Source: Bin55 sp963664665
GTDB lineage: Bacteria; Pseudomonadota; Gammaproteobacteria; Pseudomonadales; Azotimanducaceae
Direction of reading: 5' to 3'
NCBI GenBank assembly: GCA_963664665.2
Contig: CAXXMH010000008.1
Coordinates: 620,001-684,000, forward strand
DNA length: 64,000 nucleotides
How positions within the stretch are numbered: the first letter of the stretch is position 1; each line of letters begins with the position of its first letter. This document shows positions 41,095 to 49,151 of the stretch, one piece after another. Both the position numbers and the translations under genes were made by a program. Below the pieces are notes generated by a model. It made no database searches, was not told where the DNA came from, and worked only from the letters and a program-made list of their open reading frames with translations.

Positions 41095-42069
41095 TCATTT
41101 GAAATATTGACTGTGGTCGACCTGATAGATGTCTGAGTCGGAGCGCTCGATGGCGGAAGTTATCCCTGATGCGCGTCGGGTTCGTCCCGCGGTGTATTGA
41201 AACCCAGGTCCGGAGGTGTATTCATCACAAGCTATGCAAGGGTTTAGGTTGCCACTTTCGTCGACATGAGCCTGGCTCATGTTGTTTTTGAGCACATTCC
41301 ATAGACCGTAGTGCCGAAGGCAAGTGGCCATGCACTGGCGTCTGGTGTGCAACACGTTGTAGGTCCAAGTCTCTGCACAATGTCTCTCGAAACCGATCGT
41401 CTGCATCAAACATTGTTTGACGCCTGTCTTCGTGAGCTTCCTTCCGCACGACCGCGCTGGAGTCGTTAGATCCGGCTTTGCCAGATACACGCCAAGGTTT
41501 CGAAGGGAGGAACACGTGCCGCAGTGAAATCGATGCGTGATCACGAAGTCCTTGGCGAGCGCTTCCTCTTTAGATGGAAAAGTTCGTAGTTCATAGTCAC
41601 TTCGTTGAGCATCAGTAAACCGAATGGCACATACCTCGGTGTTCTGTGGCAATGAGCCGTACCACACCAATACAGGGTCCTGACCATAGAAAGAGAACCG
41701 GCCTTTACCCGTTTCCAATTCGTAGCTTCGGGCGTTTTCAGGTAGGCGATGCTCAAGGTCTTCGATACTTTCGAAAGCAACCTGAAACCGCGGCTTGTAA
41801 GGATCGGCGGTAATGAATTGGTTTGGCCGTGTCTGACGAGGGAACGTCCCGGCGAGCATGAGTTTGCCGTAGATTTCGTCTTCGTTAAGTAAATTAGTTT
41901 GGTTCAGGCGCTCAATAAGAGCGGAGTTTTCAAACACCTGAGACGTTGCTTCGGCTGACTCAACGAAACTCGGTTGTGCGTTGAGGTCGTGCGCGAGGAT
42001 TAGACAAGAGAAGACAAGCGAGCTCAACAGAAGAAGCAGTGGTCGACGCTTGAACTCGTAGTAGCTCAA
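41095..42069 (-). CDS. Uncharacterised exported Cys-rich protein
   Basis: This 324-residue protein is of a family I do not recognise. It has an N-terminal signal segment (LLLLLSSLVFSCLILAHDLNAQ) and about a dozen Cys. They include HCGTC, ERHCAETW, RRQCMATCLRHYG and PCIACDEYTSGPGFQYTAGR. The CxxC pairs with nearby His suggest metal binding or disulphides. No CxxCH haem motif is present. Its ATG overlaps the preceding phosphotransferase stop by 4 bp, and a CxxC thioredoxin-like gene follows. Confidence 0.8.
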   Translation of the reverse strand: MSYYEFKRRPLLLLLSSLVFSCLILAHDLNAQPSFVESAEATSQVFENSALIERLNQTNLLNEDEIYGKLMLAGTFPRQTRPNQFITADPYKPRFQVAFESIEDLEHRLPENARSYELETGKGRFSFYGQDPVLVWYGSLPQNTEVCAIRFTDAQRSDYELRTFPSKEEALAKDFVITHRFHCGTCSSLRNLGVYLAKPDLTTPARSCGRKLTKTGVKQCLMQTIGFERHCAETWTYNVLHTRRQCMATCLRHYGLWNVLKNNMSQAHVDESGNLNPCIACDEYTSGPGFQYTAGRTRRASGITSAIERSDSDIYQVDHSQYFK

Positions 42070-42659
42070 TTCGTGTCGCGACCTTTTCTAACGCGGGTGG
42101 TGACCCGAATCGCAATCGAAAGGCACGTCGTGGCGACCAAAAGCCAGCAGAATCCATAGATCCAATTGAAAGGAATCCAGTCGAGCTCAAGGGCTAGCTG
42201 CGTGGTGATCGTCGCTACCACGACGAAATACAAAATGCCGTTGTATCGTCCAAGTCGGCTTGGAATCAACGAGCGATGTGTTTGTGGACCGGAATACGCG
42301 TATTCACCAAAAGCCAACAGCTGCAGAAGCGGAAGTGCGAGAGGTACAAGGTTTTCGTCATGGAGCGAAAGCGCCATAAGACCTAAAAAGGCGAATACAA
42401 AATCCGCGGTATGGTCTAGCCGAGTTCCTAACCCGGTCGCATGGTCGAGTTTCCGCGCGATCGGACCATCTATCAGATCGCTGATGACCGCGTAAACCAG
42501 TAGGGCAAAAGCAACGCGCCAATGCTCCGTCAGTGCCGCCCAGATGAAAATCGGTGCACACACCCCTCGCAGAATGGAGAGGAGGTTTGGTATTTGTACG
42601 AAGAGAGCCCGCAATTTATCCTTCAACTTGGTTAGATGAGTGTAATGACCGTTAAGCAC
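42066..42659 (-). CDS. CDP-alcohol phosphatidyltransferase family protein
   Basis: This 197-residue membrane enzyme has the full family motif D-x2-DG-x2-AR-x8-G-x3-D-x3-D, seen as SDLIDGPIARKLDHATGLG followed by TRLDHTAD. About five to six membrane helices are present. Such enzymes transfer a phosphatidyl group from CDP-diacylglycerol to an alcohol; the acceptor cannot be read. It is first in the three-gene operon ending at 40463. Confidence 0.88.
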   Translation of the reverse strand: MLNGHYTHLTKLKDKLRALFVQIPNLLSILRGVCAPIFIWAALTEHWRVAFALLVYAVISDLIDGPIARKLDHATGLGTRLDHTADFVFAFLGLMALSLHDENLVPLALPLLQLLAFGEYAYSGPQTHRSLIPSRLGRYNGILYFVVVATITTQLALELDWIPFNWIYGFCWLLVATTCLSIAIRVTTRVRKGRDTN

Positions 42660-42869
42660 TACAGCCTAGCTATTTTGATCGAAAATCCGGTTTGTCGCGT
42701 GACCCATGCGCCCGAATTCGTCATGTATTGTTTTGCTCATGACAGCTCAGCGCAAGCGTTTGCGCTTCTCGTTCAACGGATTTCGGTACAACAATAGAAT
42801 TAGCTTGACTGACACATTAGTCGGTACGACTAGCAGCTGTGGTCGTTCGTGTAAGGAGCGGCGGTAAAT

Positions 42870-43289
42870 TTGGCGGGGAAACTTTCTGTTCGACTCGAGA
42901 ATCGACTCGATGAAATTCAGCGAGTTGACACAGCAATTGAAGAATTCACTGAGCAACTAGATCTTCCGTTTTCGGTCGTCTTTCAAATCCGACTCGTGGT
43001 TGAAGAACTGTTCACCAATATCGTGAGCTACGCGTACGACGACGATGACCTTCACGAGATCTTTGTCACGGTAGCATACGAGAACGACCGTCTGGAGCTT
43101 ACGCTCGTTGATGACGGTATGGAATTCAACCCGTTAACCGTCGACCCCCACCATAACGTAGGCGACACGATCGAGGAGCTAGAAATCGGTGGCAAGGGGT
43201 GGACGCTGGTTCGAGCCTATATGAACGAATTCGAATACGACTACAGCGATGGCAAAAACCACCTGAAACTGGTGAAGCACCTTTCGTAA
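42870..43289 (+). CDS. RsbW-like anti-sigma/histidine-kinase-type ATPase
   Basis: This 139-residue single-domain GHKL ATPase has an N box LVVEELFTNIVSYAY, a G1 box VDDGMEFNP and a G2 region GGKGWTLVRAYMNEFEY. Single-domain proteins like this act as anti-sigma factor kinases (RsbW/SpoIIAB) or switch proteins. The start is TTG 42870, with AAGGAG 12 nt upstream. It opens an operon with a periplasmic binding protein and a histidine kinase. No STAS or PP2C partner lies nearby. Confidence 0.85.
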   Translation: MAGKLSVRLENRLDEIQRVDTAIEEFTEQLDLPFSVVFQIRLVVEELFTNIVSYAYDDDDLHEIFVTVAYENDRLELTLVDDGMEFNPLTVDPHHNVGDTIEELEIGGKGWTLVRAYMNEFEYDYSDGKNHLKLVKHLS

Positions 43290-43336
43290 AGATCATGAGC
43301 CATGACCTCGTCGAGTGCGCGACGGGCGGACTCGTC

Positions 43337-44572
43337 ATGAAATTGTTCACGTCGGTGCGAACCGGAAGGCTGGTCAAGACAACTAGCGTAGCACGAAGAA
43401 TCGTTACCGTCTTAGCGATCGTGCTGAGTCTCAGCATGCTGGCGCAAGAGACCCCAGAAGCGACAACCAGCGAAACCGAGCCGGTTTCCCAAACCGTACC
43501 AGGCGTCACCGATGACCGAATTTTGTTTGGTCAGTCGGCGGCCTTCGCGGGTCCAGCTGCAGCGCTAGGTCGCGGGATGAACTTGGGGATCAAGGCTGCG
43601 TTCGCGGAAGCGAATGCGACAGGCGGTGTGCATGGTCGCCGACTAGAACTGGTGCAACGTAATGACGGTTACGAACCGGAATTAGCGATCGACAATTCAC
43701 GGACACTGCTTGAAGAGGACCAAGTTTTTGCATTGATCGGCGGCGTGGGAACCCCGACGTCTCGTGCGGCGCTACCGATAGCCGATGCCGCAAAAGCACC
43801 GTATATCGCGCCGTTTACTGGTGCCGGTTTTCTGCGCGACGCATCTTCCTTTTCTGTCAACTTGCGTGCGTCCTACGACCAAGAGACGAGTCGAATCGTC
43901 GAGTATCTCACCGACACGCTCAACGTGACACGTATCGCTGTCGTGTACCAAAACGACTCGTACGGGCAAGTCGGTTTACAAGGCGTGCAAAAGGCGATGG
44001 ACAAGATAGACCGCGAACTCGTCGGCATTGGTGCGTACCCGCGCAACACCAAAGCCGTCAAAACCGCACTATTGGATGTAGCGAAAACCAATCCGGAGGC
44101 GATTGTCATTATTGGCGCGTATGCCCCAACGGCAGAGTTCATCCTGTGGGCGAAAAAGCTGGATCTCGATAGTGTGTTCTTCACTATTTCATTTGTAGGC
44201 AGTCAAGCCCTCGCGAGTGCGTTGGGTGAGCAAGGCAAAGGTGTTTACGTAAGCCAAGTCGTGCCTACCCCCGATAGCAAAGAACTGCTGATCGCCTGGC
44301 AATACCGCGAGGCTTTACGCAAATTCGATCCTTTAGCGGAACAGGGGTTTGTGTCATTCGAAGGCTACCTCGCCGGGCGGATGACCATCAGTTTGTTAGA
44401 AGATGCAGGACGCGAGCTCACGCGCACAAAGTTCATGGATGCGATGCGCACCATGTCCTTTGATGATCTAAATGGGTTTAGTCTCCAGTTTGGTCCAACA
44501 GACAATCAAGGTTCTGATCAGGTATTTCTCACCATGATCGGCGACAACCAAACCTATGAAGCTGTGCAATAG
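43337..44572 (+). CDS. Periplasmic ligand-binding protein, LivJ/LivK-like
   Basis: This protein of about 411 residues starts at ATG 43337 (MKLFTSV), followed by a signal segment (RIVTVLAIVLSLSMLAQ). The mature part is a type I periplasmic binding protein with DDRILFGQSAAFAGPAAALG, LIGGVGTPTSRAALPIAD and YDQETSRIVEYLTD. Typical relatives feed branched-chain amino acid ABC transporters, but no permease or ATPase gene is nearby. A histidine kinase follows after 12 bp. A sensing role is therefore likelier than transport. Confidence 0.85.
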   Translation: MKLFTSVRTGRLVKTTSVARRIVTVLAIVLSLSMLAQETPEATTSETEPVSQTVPGVTDDRILFGQSAAFAGPAAALGRGMNLGIKAAFAEANATGGVHGRRLELVQRNDGYEPELAIDNSRTLLEEDQVFALIGGVGTPTSRAALPIADAAKAPYIAPFTGAGFLRDASSFSVNLRASYDQETSRIVEYLTDTLNVTRIAVVYQNDSYGQVGLQGVQKAMDKIDRELVGIGAYPRNTKAVKTALLDVAKTNPEAIVIIGAYAPTAEFILWAKKLDLDSVFFTISFVGSQALASALGEQGKGVYVSQVVPTPDSKELLIAWQYREALRKFDPLAEQGFVSFEGYLAGRMTISLLEDAGRELTRTKFMDAMRTMSFDDLNGFSLQFGPTDNQGSDQVFLTMIGDNQTYEAVQ

Positions 44573-44584
44573 TGCTGGGTTTCG

Positions 44585-46819
44585 ATGATGGCTGACGACC
44601 AAGACTCGCCCCCGCTCACTAGCGACGAAACGCGCGCGGTAGCTCGTCGGACATCCACATCGTTAATGGGCGATGAGTCCATTCCATTTATCCGTCGACT
44701 GTGGGGGTCGCGCGAACGAATCTCCACGCGATTAGTTTTTTATTTCATCGGCGCCGTAATGATTACGTTAGTCGCCAGCGCGGTGGCGTTCGCGTTTTTC
44801 GCATTCCTTGACACTAAATTGCGACAGGTCAATGACGAGAACGTCCCGCAATTGATCTCTGCGTTTGAAGTCGCGCAGGAAAGTGCAGCGCTTGCGGCTT
44901 CATTGCCACGGTTGTCCACCGCCGCACAGGCTGATTTCGGGGCGATTGTGCAGAGCGTCTATGAGACGCAAGATGCCTTTGAGAGTTACATCGCCACGAT
45001 TTCTGAAACCGAATCCGGAAGTCTTCGAGCCGCCGAATTACTCGAAGCTGGTCAGGCGATGCGTAGCAATATTGAGGAGTCGATCGCCGTTGTGAACAAG
45101 CGGTTTGAACTGCTCGCTGCGTCAGATCGCGTGATGGATGAAATTGGTCGCTTGCAGGATCAAGCTCGAGGTCGCCTACAACAGATTCTCGATGATCAAC
45201 TCTTTTATTCGATGACAGGTTTTCGTGATCTAAACGACCCTCCGAATACCCAGATCGGTGTCGATACGGCGGCATTTGATACCTATCGGCATTTAAGTGA
45301 GATTGAGGGTGGCCTAGAGTCGGCAGCGGAGCTGATGGCGGCGGCATTTAATGAGACAGACGCGGACCAACTTGTCCCGCTGCTCGAGAGATTTGAAGCC
45401 ACAAAGGCGACGGTCGAGCGATACGCCAAGCTGATCCCTCAAGATATGGATGTTTCGATGGTTCTCGGTCCTCTTGAGAGGTTGTTTGCGATAGGGGTAG
45501 GACCGGATAGTGGGTTTGCGCTACGGCAGGAAATCCTCGGCTTAAAGGCGGTTGAAGAGCAATACATCGTCGCCAATCGAGCGATTGTGGAGGATCTCTA
45601 TGCAAGCGGCGAAGCGCTAGTGAATGCGGCTTCGCTTGACACCAACGCAGTCACTGGTCAGGCTGAAAGCGCGACGACGATAGCGGTGTACCTGTTGCTT
45701 GCTTTGAATATCGCCGGAATCATAGGTGTTGCCTTGATTGTGCGGCAATTCGTGCTGCGCAAGTTTGTGAGAAGAGTAGACACGCTAGCCGATCGAATGC
45801 ACACGATGGCAGATGGGGATCTTGAAATCGACATCCCCATCGACGGCAACGATGAAATCGCGACGATGGCCGAAGCGCTTGAAGTGTTTAGGAAGAAATC
45901 TCTTGAGGCGCTGCGCTTGAACGAAGTTGAGCGATTGAATGCTGAACTTAACAAAACCAACGATCGACTCGAAGCCATGAACGACGAGCTCAAAGCCGCC
46001 CAACAGCAAATCGTGATGCGTGAGAAACTCGCAGCGATGGGGGAGCTCACTGCCGGGGTCGCGCACGAGATCAAGAACCCGCTGAACTTCATGATGAACT
46101 TCGCAGAAGTCTCACAAGAACTGATCGAAGAGTTGTTTGAGGAACTTGAAGTTGACGAGAAAGATCGCGACACGGGCATAGTTGAGGAGATTCAGCAAGA
46201 CTTGACGGGTAATCTCCAACGCATCCGTGACCACGGCGATCGCGCAAATTCAATCGTACGCGACATGCTGGCGATGGGTCGGGAGGCATCGGATTGGGTT
46301 CCGACGAACATAAACCGGATTTTGTCAGAACATGCAAGACTCGCGTTTCACAGTACTCGAGCCACCGATTCCGAATTCCAGCTCGATATCAAAGAAGAGC
46401 TCGCGGAGGACATTCCAGAAATCGATGCGATACCGAATGACATTGCCCGCGTCTTCCTGAACATGTTTATGAATGCCTGCTATGCCACCAATAAACGTCG
46501 GGTCGAGCATGCGGAAGGTGATTCCTATAGTCCTACGCTCACGATCCGCACGAAGATTCAGGGTGATGTCGTAGAAATCCAGATCGAAGACAACGGTACC
46601 GGCGTTGAGAAAGAGGCCATCGAAAAGATCTTTCAACCGTTCTTCACGACCAAACCCACCGACGAAGGAACCGGATTGGGGTTGGCACTGGCTGCCGATA
46701 TCGTTCGCGCACATGGTGGAAACGTGTCGGTAGACAGTGAAGTGATGCAATTCACCCGTATGACTGTACGTTTGCCGTTGAAGCAAAGTACCGAGGTTCA
46801 AGAAGCCACGGCAAGCTAA
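44585..46819 (+). CDS. Membrane sensor histidine kinase with HAMP domain
   Basis: This 744-residue kinase has TM1 at about 50-75, a periplasmic helical domain of about 285 residues and TM2 at about 365-387. A HAMP region follows (RMHTMADGDLEIDIPIDGND), then a coiled coil. The H box is GELTAGVAHEIKNPLN with His494. The ATPase has N box NMFMNACYATN, G1 DNGTGVEK and GTGLGLA. No receiver domain or response regulator gene is present here. Its neighbours suggest that the binding protein presents ligand to the periplasmic domain. Confidence 0.93.
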   Translation: MMADDQDSPPLTSDETRAVARRTSTSLMGDESIPFIRRLWGSRERISTRLVFYFIGAVMITLVASAVAFAFFAFLDTKLRQVNDENVPQLISAFEVAQESAALAASLPRLSTAAQADFGAIVQSVYETQDAFESYIATISETESGSLRAAELLEAGQAMRSNIEESIAVVNKRFELLAASDRVMDEIGRLQDQARGRLQQILDDQLFYSMTGFRDLNDPPNTQIGVDTAAFDTYRHLSEIEGGLESAAELMAAAFNETDADQLVPLLERFEATKATVERYAKLIPQDMDVSMVLGPLERLFAIGVGPDSGFALRQEILGLKAVEEQYIVANRAIVEDLYASGEALVNAASLDTNAVTGQAESATTIAVYLLLALNIAGIIGVALIVRQFVLRKFVRRVDTLADRMHTMADGDLEIDIPIDGNDEIATMAEALEVFRKKSLEALRLNEVERLNAELNKTNDRLEAMNDELKAAQQQIVMREKLAAMGELTAGVAHEIKNPLNFMMNFAEVSQELIEELFEELEVDEKDRDTGIVEEIQQDLTGNLQRIRDHGDRANSIVRDMLAMGREASDWVPTNINRILSEHARLAFHSTRATDSEFQLDIKEELAEDIPEIDAIPNDIARVFLNMFMNACYATNKRRVEHAEGDSYSPTLTIRTKIQGDVVEIQIEDNGTGVEKEAIEKIFQPFFTTKPTDEGTGLGLALAADIVRAHGGNVSVDSEVMQFTRMTVRLPLKQSTEVQEATAS

Positions 46820-46905
46820 GCAAGATAACTACATTTATCGGTAGTCGAGGTTACGCATATCGACTCCGGGTGAGACCACCCGCAATTACAAACTAAGAGA
46901 TACAC

Positions 46906-47313
46906 ATGACCCCACATCAAACCGTTATTCCAGCATTTCGTTACGAGGACGCCAACGTCGCAATCCGTTGGCTCGCAGATGCTTTCGGTATCACTGAACA
47001 CTTCGTCGTGCGAAATGACGATGGCCGTGTTGAGCACGCCCAGCTCGCTTGGCGTGGTTCCCTGGTCATGCTCGGTGATGTTCACGGCGATGACCACGAT
47101 CTGTCACATCGGCATGGGTCGCTCAGCCTCACTGCTGAGTCCGCAGAGCAGGTGGACCAACTGTATGAACGGTGCCAGCGCGCAGGCGCTACTGTCGTTC
47201 AGCCGATCCTCGATACCGAATACGGGTCACACGCCTTCACCGTCGCCGATTACGAAGGCAATCACTGGCATTTCGGTACCTACGACGCGTTTGCTGAGTC
47301 CGAGAGCGATTGA
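46906..47313 (+). CDS. Glyoxalase/bleomycin-resistance (VOC) superfamily protein
   Basis: This 135-residue protein has the paired beta-alpha-beta-beta-beta layout of VOC proteins, PhnB-like. It starts TVIPAFRYEDANVAIRWLADAFG and ends with YGSHAFTVADYEGNHWHFGT. Members are dioxygenases, glyoxalases or binding proteins, and the substrate is unknown. It is a single gene on the plus strand. Confidence 0.85.
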   Translation: MTPHQTVIPAFRYEDANVAIRWLADAFGITEHFVVRNDDGRVEHAQLAWRGSLVMLGDVHGDDHDLSHRHGSLSLTAESAEQVDQLYERCQRAGATVVQPILDTEYGSHAFTVADYEGNHWHFGTYDAFAESESD

Positions 47314-47488
47314 AAGTATGGGACGGATAGACACGCACCTCGGATGCTGCTATTAATGTGGCGAGTGAGGCAGCGATGCCATGGAGTCCGAAAGGCACAG
47401 GAGGGATAGATCTGTGGGTATCTTCCGGAATCCAATTTTCGTGGAATTAAGTTGCCGATTTATCAATATTCGTCTACGCATCCCAGAG

Positions 47489-47713
47489 CTACTTTCTGAC
47501 ATCTCTGTTCTTTTTCCAATGAACGTACGCGACGAACCAATAACCCATAGCAACTAACGCCCAACCTAACGCAAAGATCGGACTCTCACGCAGATACCAA
47601 CCAATCGCAAAAAACGTGAACGTCGATGCAAGGAAGGTATCGAAGATCACTGAATAAATGGGGTGGCGTATAAACCCTCTAAAGGTTCGCCAGACTTTCC
47701 GTGCGGTGTTCAT
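47489..47713 (-). CDS. Small membrane protein with two helices
   Basis: This 74-residue protein has two hydrophobic helices (about 22-42 and 47-65). Its end, GYWFVAYVHWKKNRDVRK, resembles that of the product at 48299-48526 (YWYLAYVCWRAARK). The family is unknown. The two may be diverged paralogues flanking the 168-residue membrane protein. Confidence 0.6.
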   Translation of the reverse strand: MNTARKVWRTFRGFIRHPIYSVIFDTFLASTFTFFAIGWYLRESPIFALGWALVAMGYWFVAYVHWKKNRDVRK

Positions 47714-47820
47714 ATGACTTAAGTTAACGAGATTCTGATTCCTCGTCTTTTTTATACGTGAATTACTGATTCGTTACGACTTCCCGCACTAAGAATCTCT
47801 GTCCAAAAATACTGGTGTGA

Positions 47821-48327
47821 TCAGGAGAAACCGTCAGGCTTGACTCGCGGATTACTTTCTAGGTGCTTACGGTATCGCCGATTCGCGTACATGTAATACC
47901 CGCTAAATCCCGCGAGTAATAGTCCGACTAGTGCGTGAGTCCAATCGGTCGGGAAACTTAGAGCAAACACAAATGCGCCGATTGTGCCGAATGCGCTGCA
48001 AATACGCGTCGTTAATCTTGAGAACGCCAAATTTACATCATCAGGTATGGATATTTCAGACTCGGTGTTCTTTTGTTTCACCCAGCTGTATCCTGCAACT
48101 CCTAATAAGGCGATTGACGCGAATGACAAGAATACGATAGATTCGTCTGCCAACCAATCTCGCACGACGAATAGCGCGGTGAGAAAAGCACAGAAACCAG
48201 AGGTCGCGAATTGCGCTGGGAAATGCGGGGTTTTGGCCAAGCTAATTCCTATTGAATCGCAATAGTGGATCTCCTGCTCCCGACCGACGCACTGGGTTCT
48301 ACTTTCGCGCAGCTCGCCAACATACAT
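47821..48327 (-). CDS. Hypothetical membrane protein
   Basis: This protein of up to 168 residues has four hydrophobic segments in two hairpins. The central soluble part reads NTESEISIPDDVNLAFSRLT. The N-terminal 30 residues from ATG 48327 overlap the preceding gene by 29 bp and are polar and unlike a membrane protein, so the true start may be further in. No family is recognised. Confidence 0.55.
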   Translation of the reverse strand: MYVGELRESRTQCVGREQEIHYCDSIGISLAKTPHFPAQFATSGFCAFLTALFVVRDWLADESIVFLSFASIALLGVAGYSWVKQKNTESEISIPDDVNLAFSRLTTRICSAFGTIGAFVFALSFPTDWTHALVGLLLAGFSGYYMYANRRYRKHLESNPRVKPDGFS

Positions 48328-48526
48328 ACGCTAAGTACCAATACAGTGCTGCAAATAAAGCCACTGCAGCACCAAACCACGGCAGAATAGGGAGAAATAG
48401 CCATATAACTGCGATTATTGTGTGAACCAAACCCATGGCAGCATAAGAATGCTTCATCGCGTCTGGTTCGCGGGTGTATCTAGCGAAGAATCGTCGAAGA
48501 TTGGAAGGTGAAGACGCCAAAGACAA
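48299..48526 (-). CDS. Small membrane protein, paralogue-like
   Basis: This 75-residue protein has two hydrophobic helices (AAMGLVHTIIAVIWLFLPIL and AAVALFAALYWYLAYVCW) and a basic tail. It is similar in layout and C-terminal motif to the product at 47489-47713. The function is unknown. Confidence 0.6.
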   Translation of the reverse strand: MSLASSPSNLRRFFARYTREPDAMKHSYAAMGLVHTIIAVIWLFLPILPWFGAAVALFAALYWYLAYVCWRAARK

Positions 48527-48692
48527 CTCGTCAGAATCCGTGATTTATTAATCTAATGAGGGACATTCACGTAGACCCATATGGAATCTAATCTGAGGTA
48601 TGGTAGTGAAACTCCTGCGCGACCTTCGATTGATGACTCGGCTTTTGAGAGATTAAATCGAAGTCTATAACCGGGATCGAACATCATTAACG

Positions 48693-49106
48693 TTAGTCGA
48701 GTACCGGTTTTCGTCGGTTCGCCTTTGTCGTCGCTTGGCGGCGTTTGAAGTCTAATCGCTTTCGTTTCGAACCAATGGTGGGTTTGGTTGGAATACGTGC
48801 TTTGCGAGTTTGCGATGCTTCTTCAAGCAATGAGAGTAGTTGGTTCCATGCATCAATGCGGTTCCGCCATTGGCTCCGCTCGTTTGCCGACCGAATGACG
48901 ATTTCACGCTGACTGGCATTGCTAATCGGTGCTAAGTCCAACATCTTCTGTCGAACTTCCGCCTTCACATGGAGTGCATCCACCGAAACGCGTAACGTGA
49001 CGGCGGTTGCGACTTTGTTGACATGCTGACCGCCAGGACCACCTGCTTGCGTAAAGCGCCATGTCAATGCATTAGTAGGTATCGCCGGATTAGATGGAAA
49101 GTACAA
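48693..49106 (-). CDS. arfB: Alternative ribosome-rescue factor ArfB (YaeJ)
   Basis: This 137-residue peptidyl-tRNA hydrolase frees stalled ribosomes lacking a stop codon. The release-factor-like core has TQAGGPGGQHVNKVATAVTL with the catalytic GGQ. The C-terminal basic tail (RKRLDFKRRQATTKANRRKP) inserts in the empty mRNA channel. Length matches the family (about 140). Confidence 0.95.
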   Translation of the reverse strand: MYFPSNPAIPTNALTWRFTQAGGPGGQHVNKVATAVTLRVSVDALHVKAEVRQKMLDLAPISNASQREIVIRSANERSQWRNRIDAWNQLLSLLEEASQTRKARIPTKPTIGSKRKRLDFKRRQATTKANRRKPVLD

Positions 49107-49151
49107 CGGTGTGGTCCAGTAAGCATTGTCAATGCTGGTTTGTGGCGAAGC

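Noticed and set aside
42747..42956. 69-codon minus-strand frame before the RsbW-like gene
   Set aside because: It overlaps the start of a well-supported gene and has no motif.
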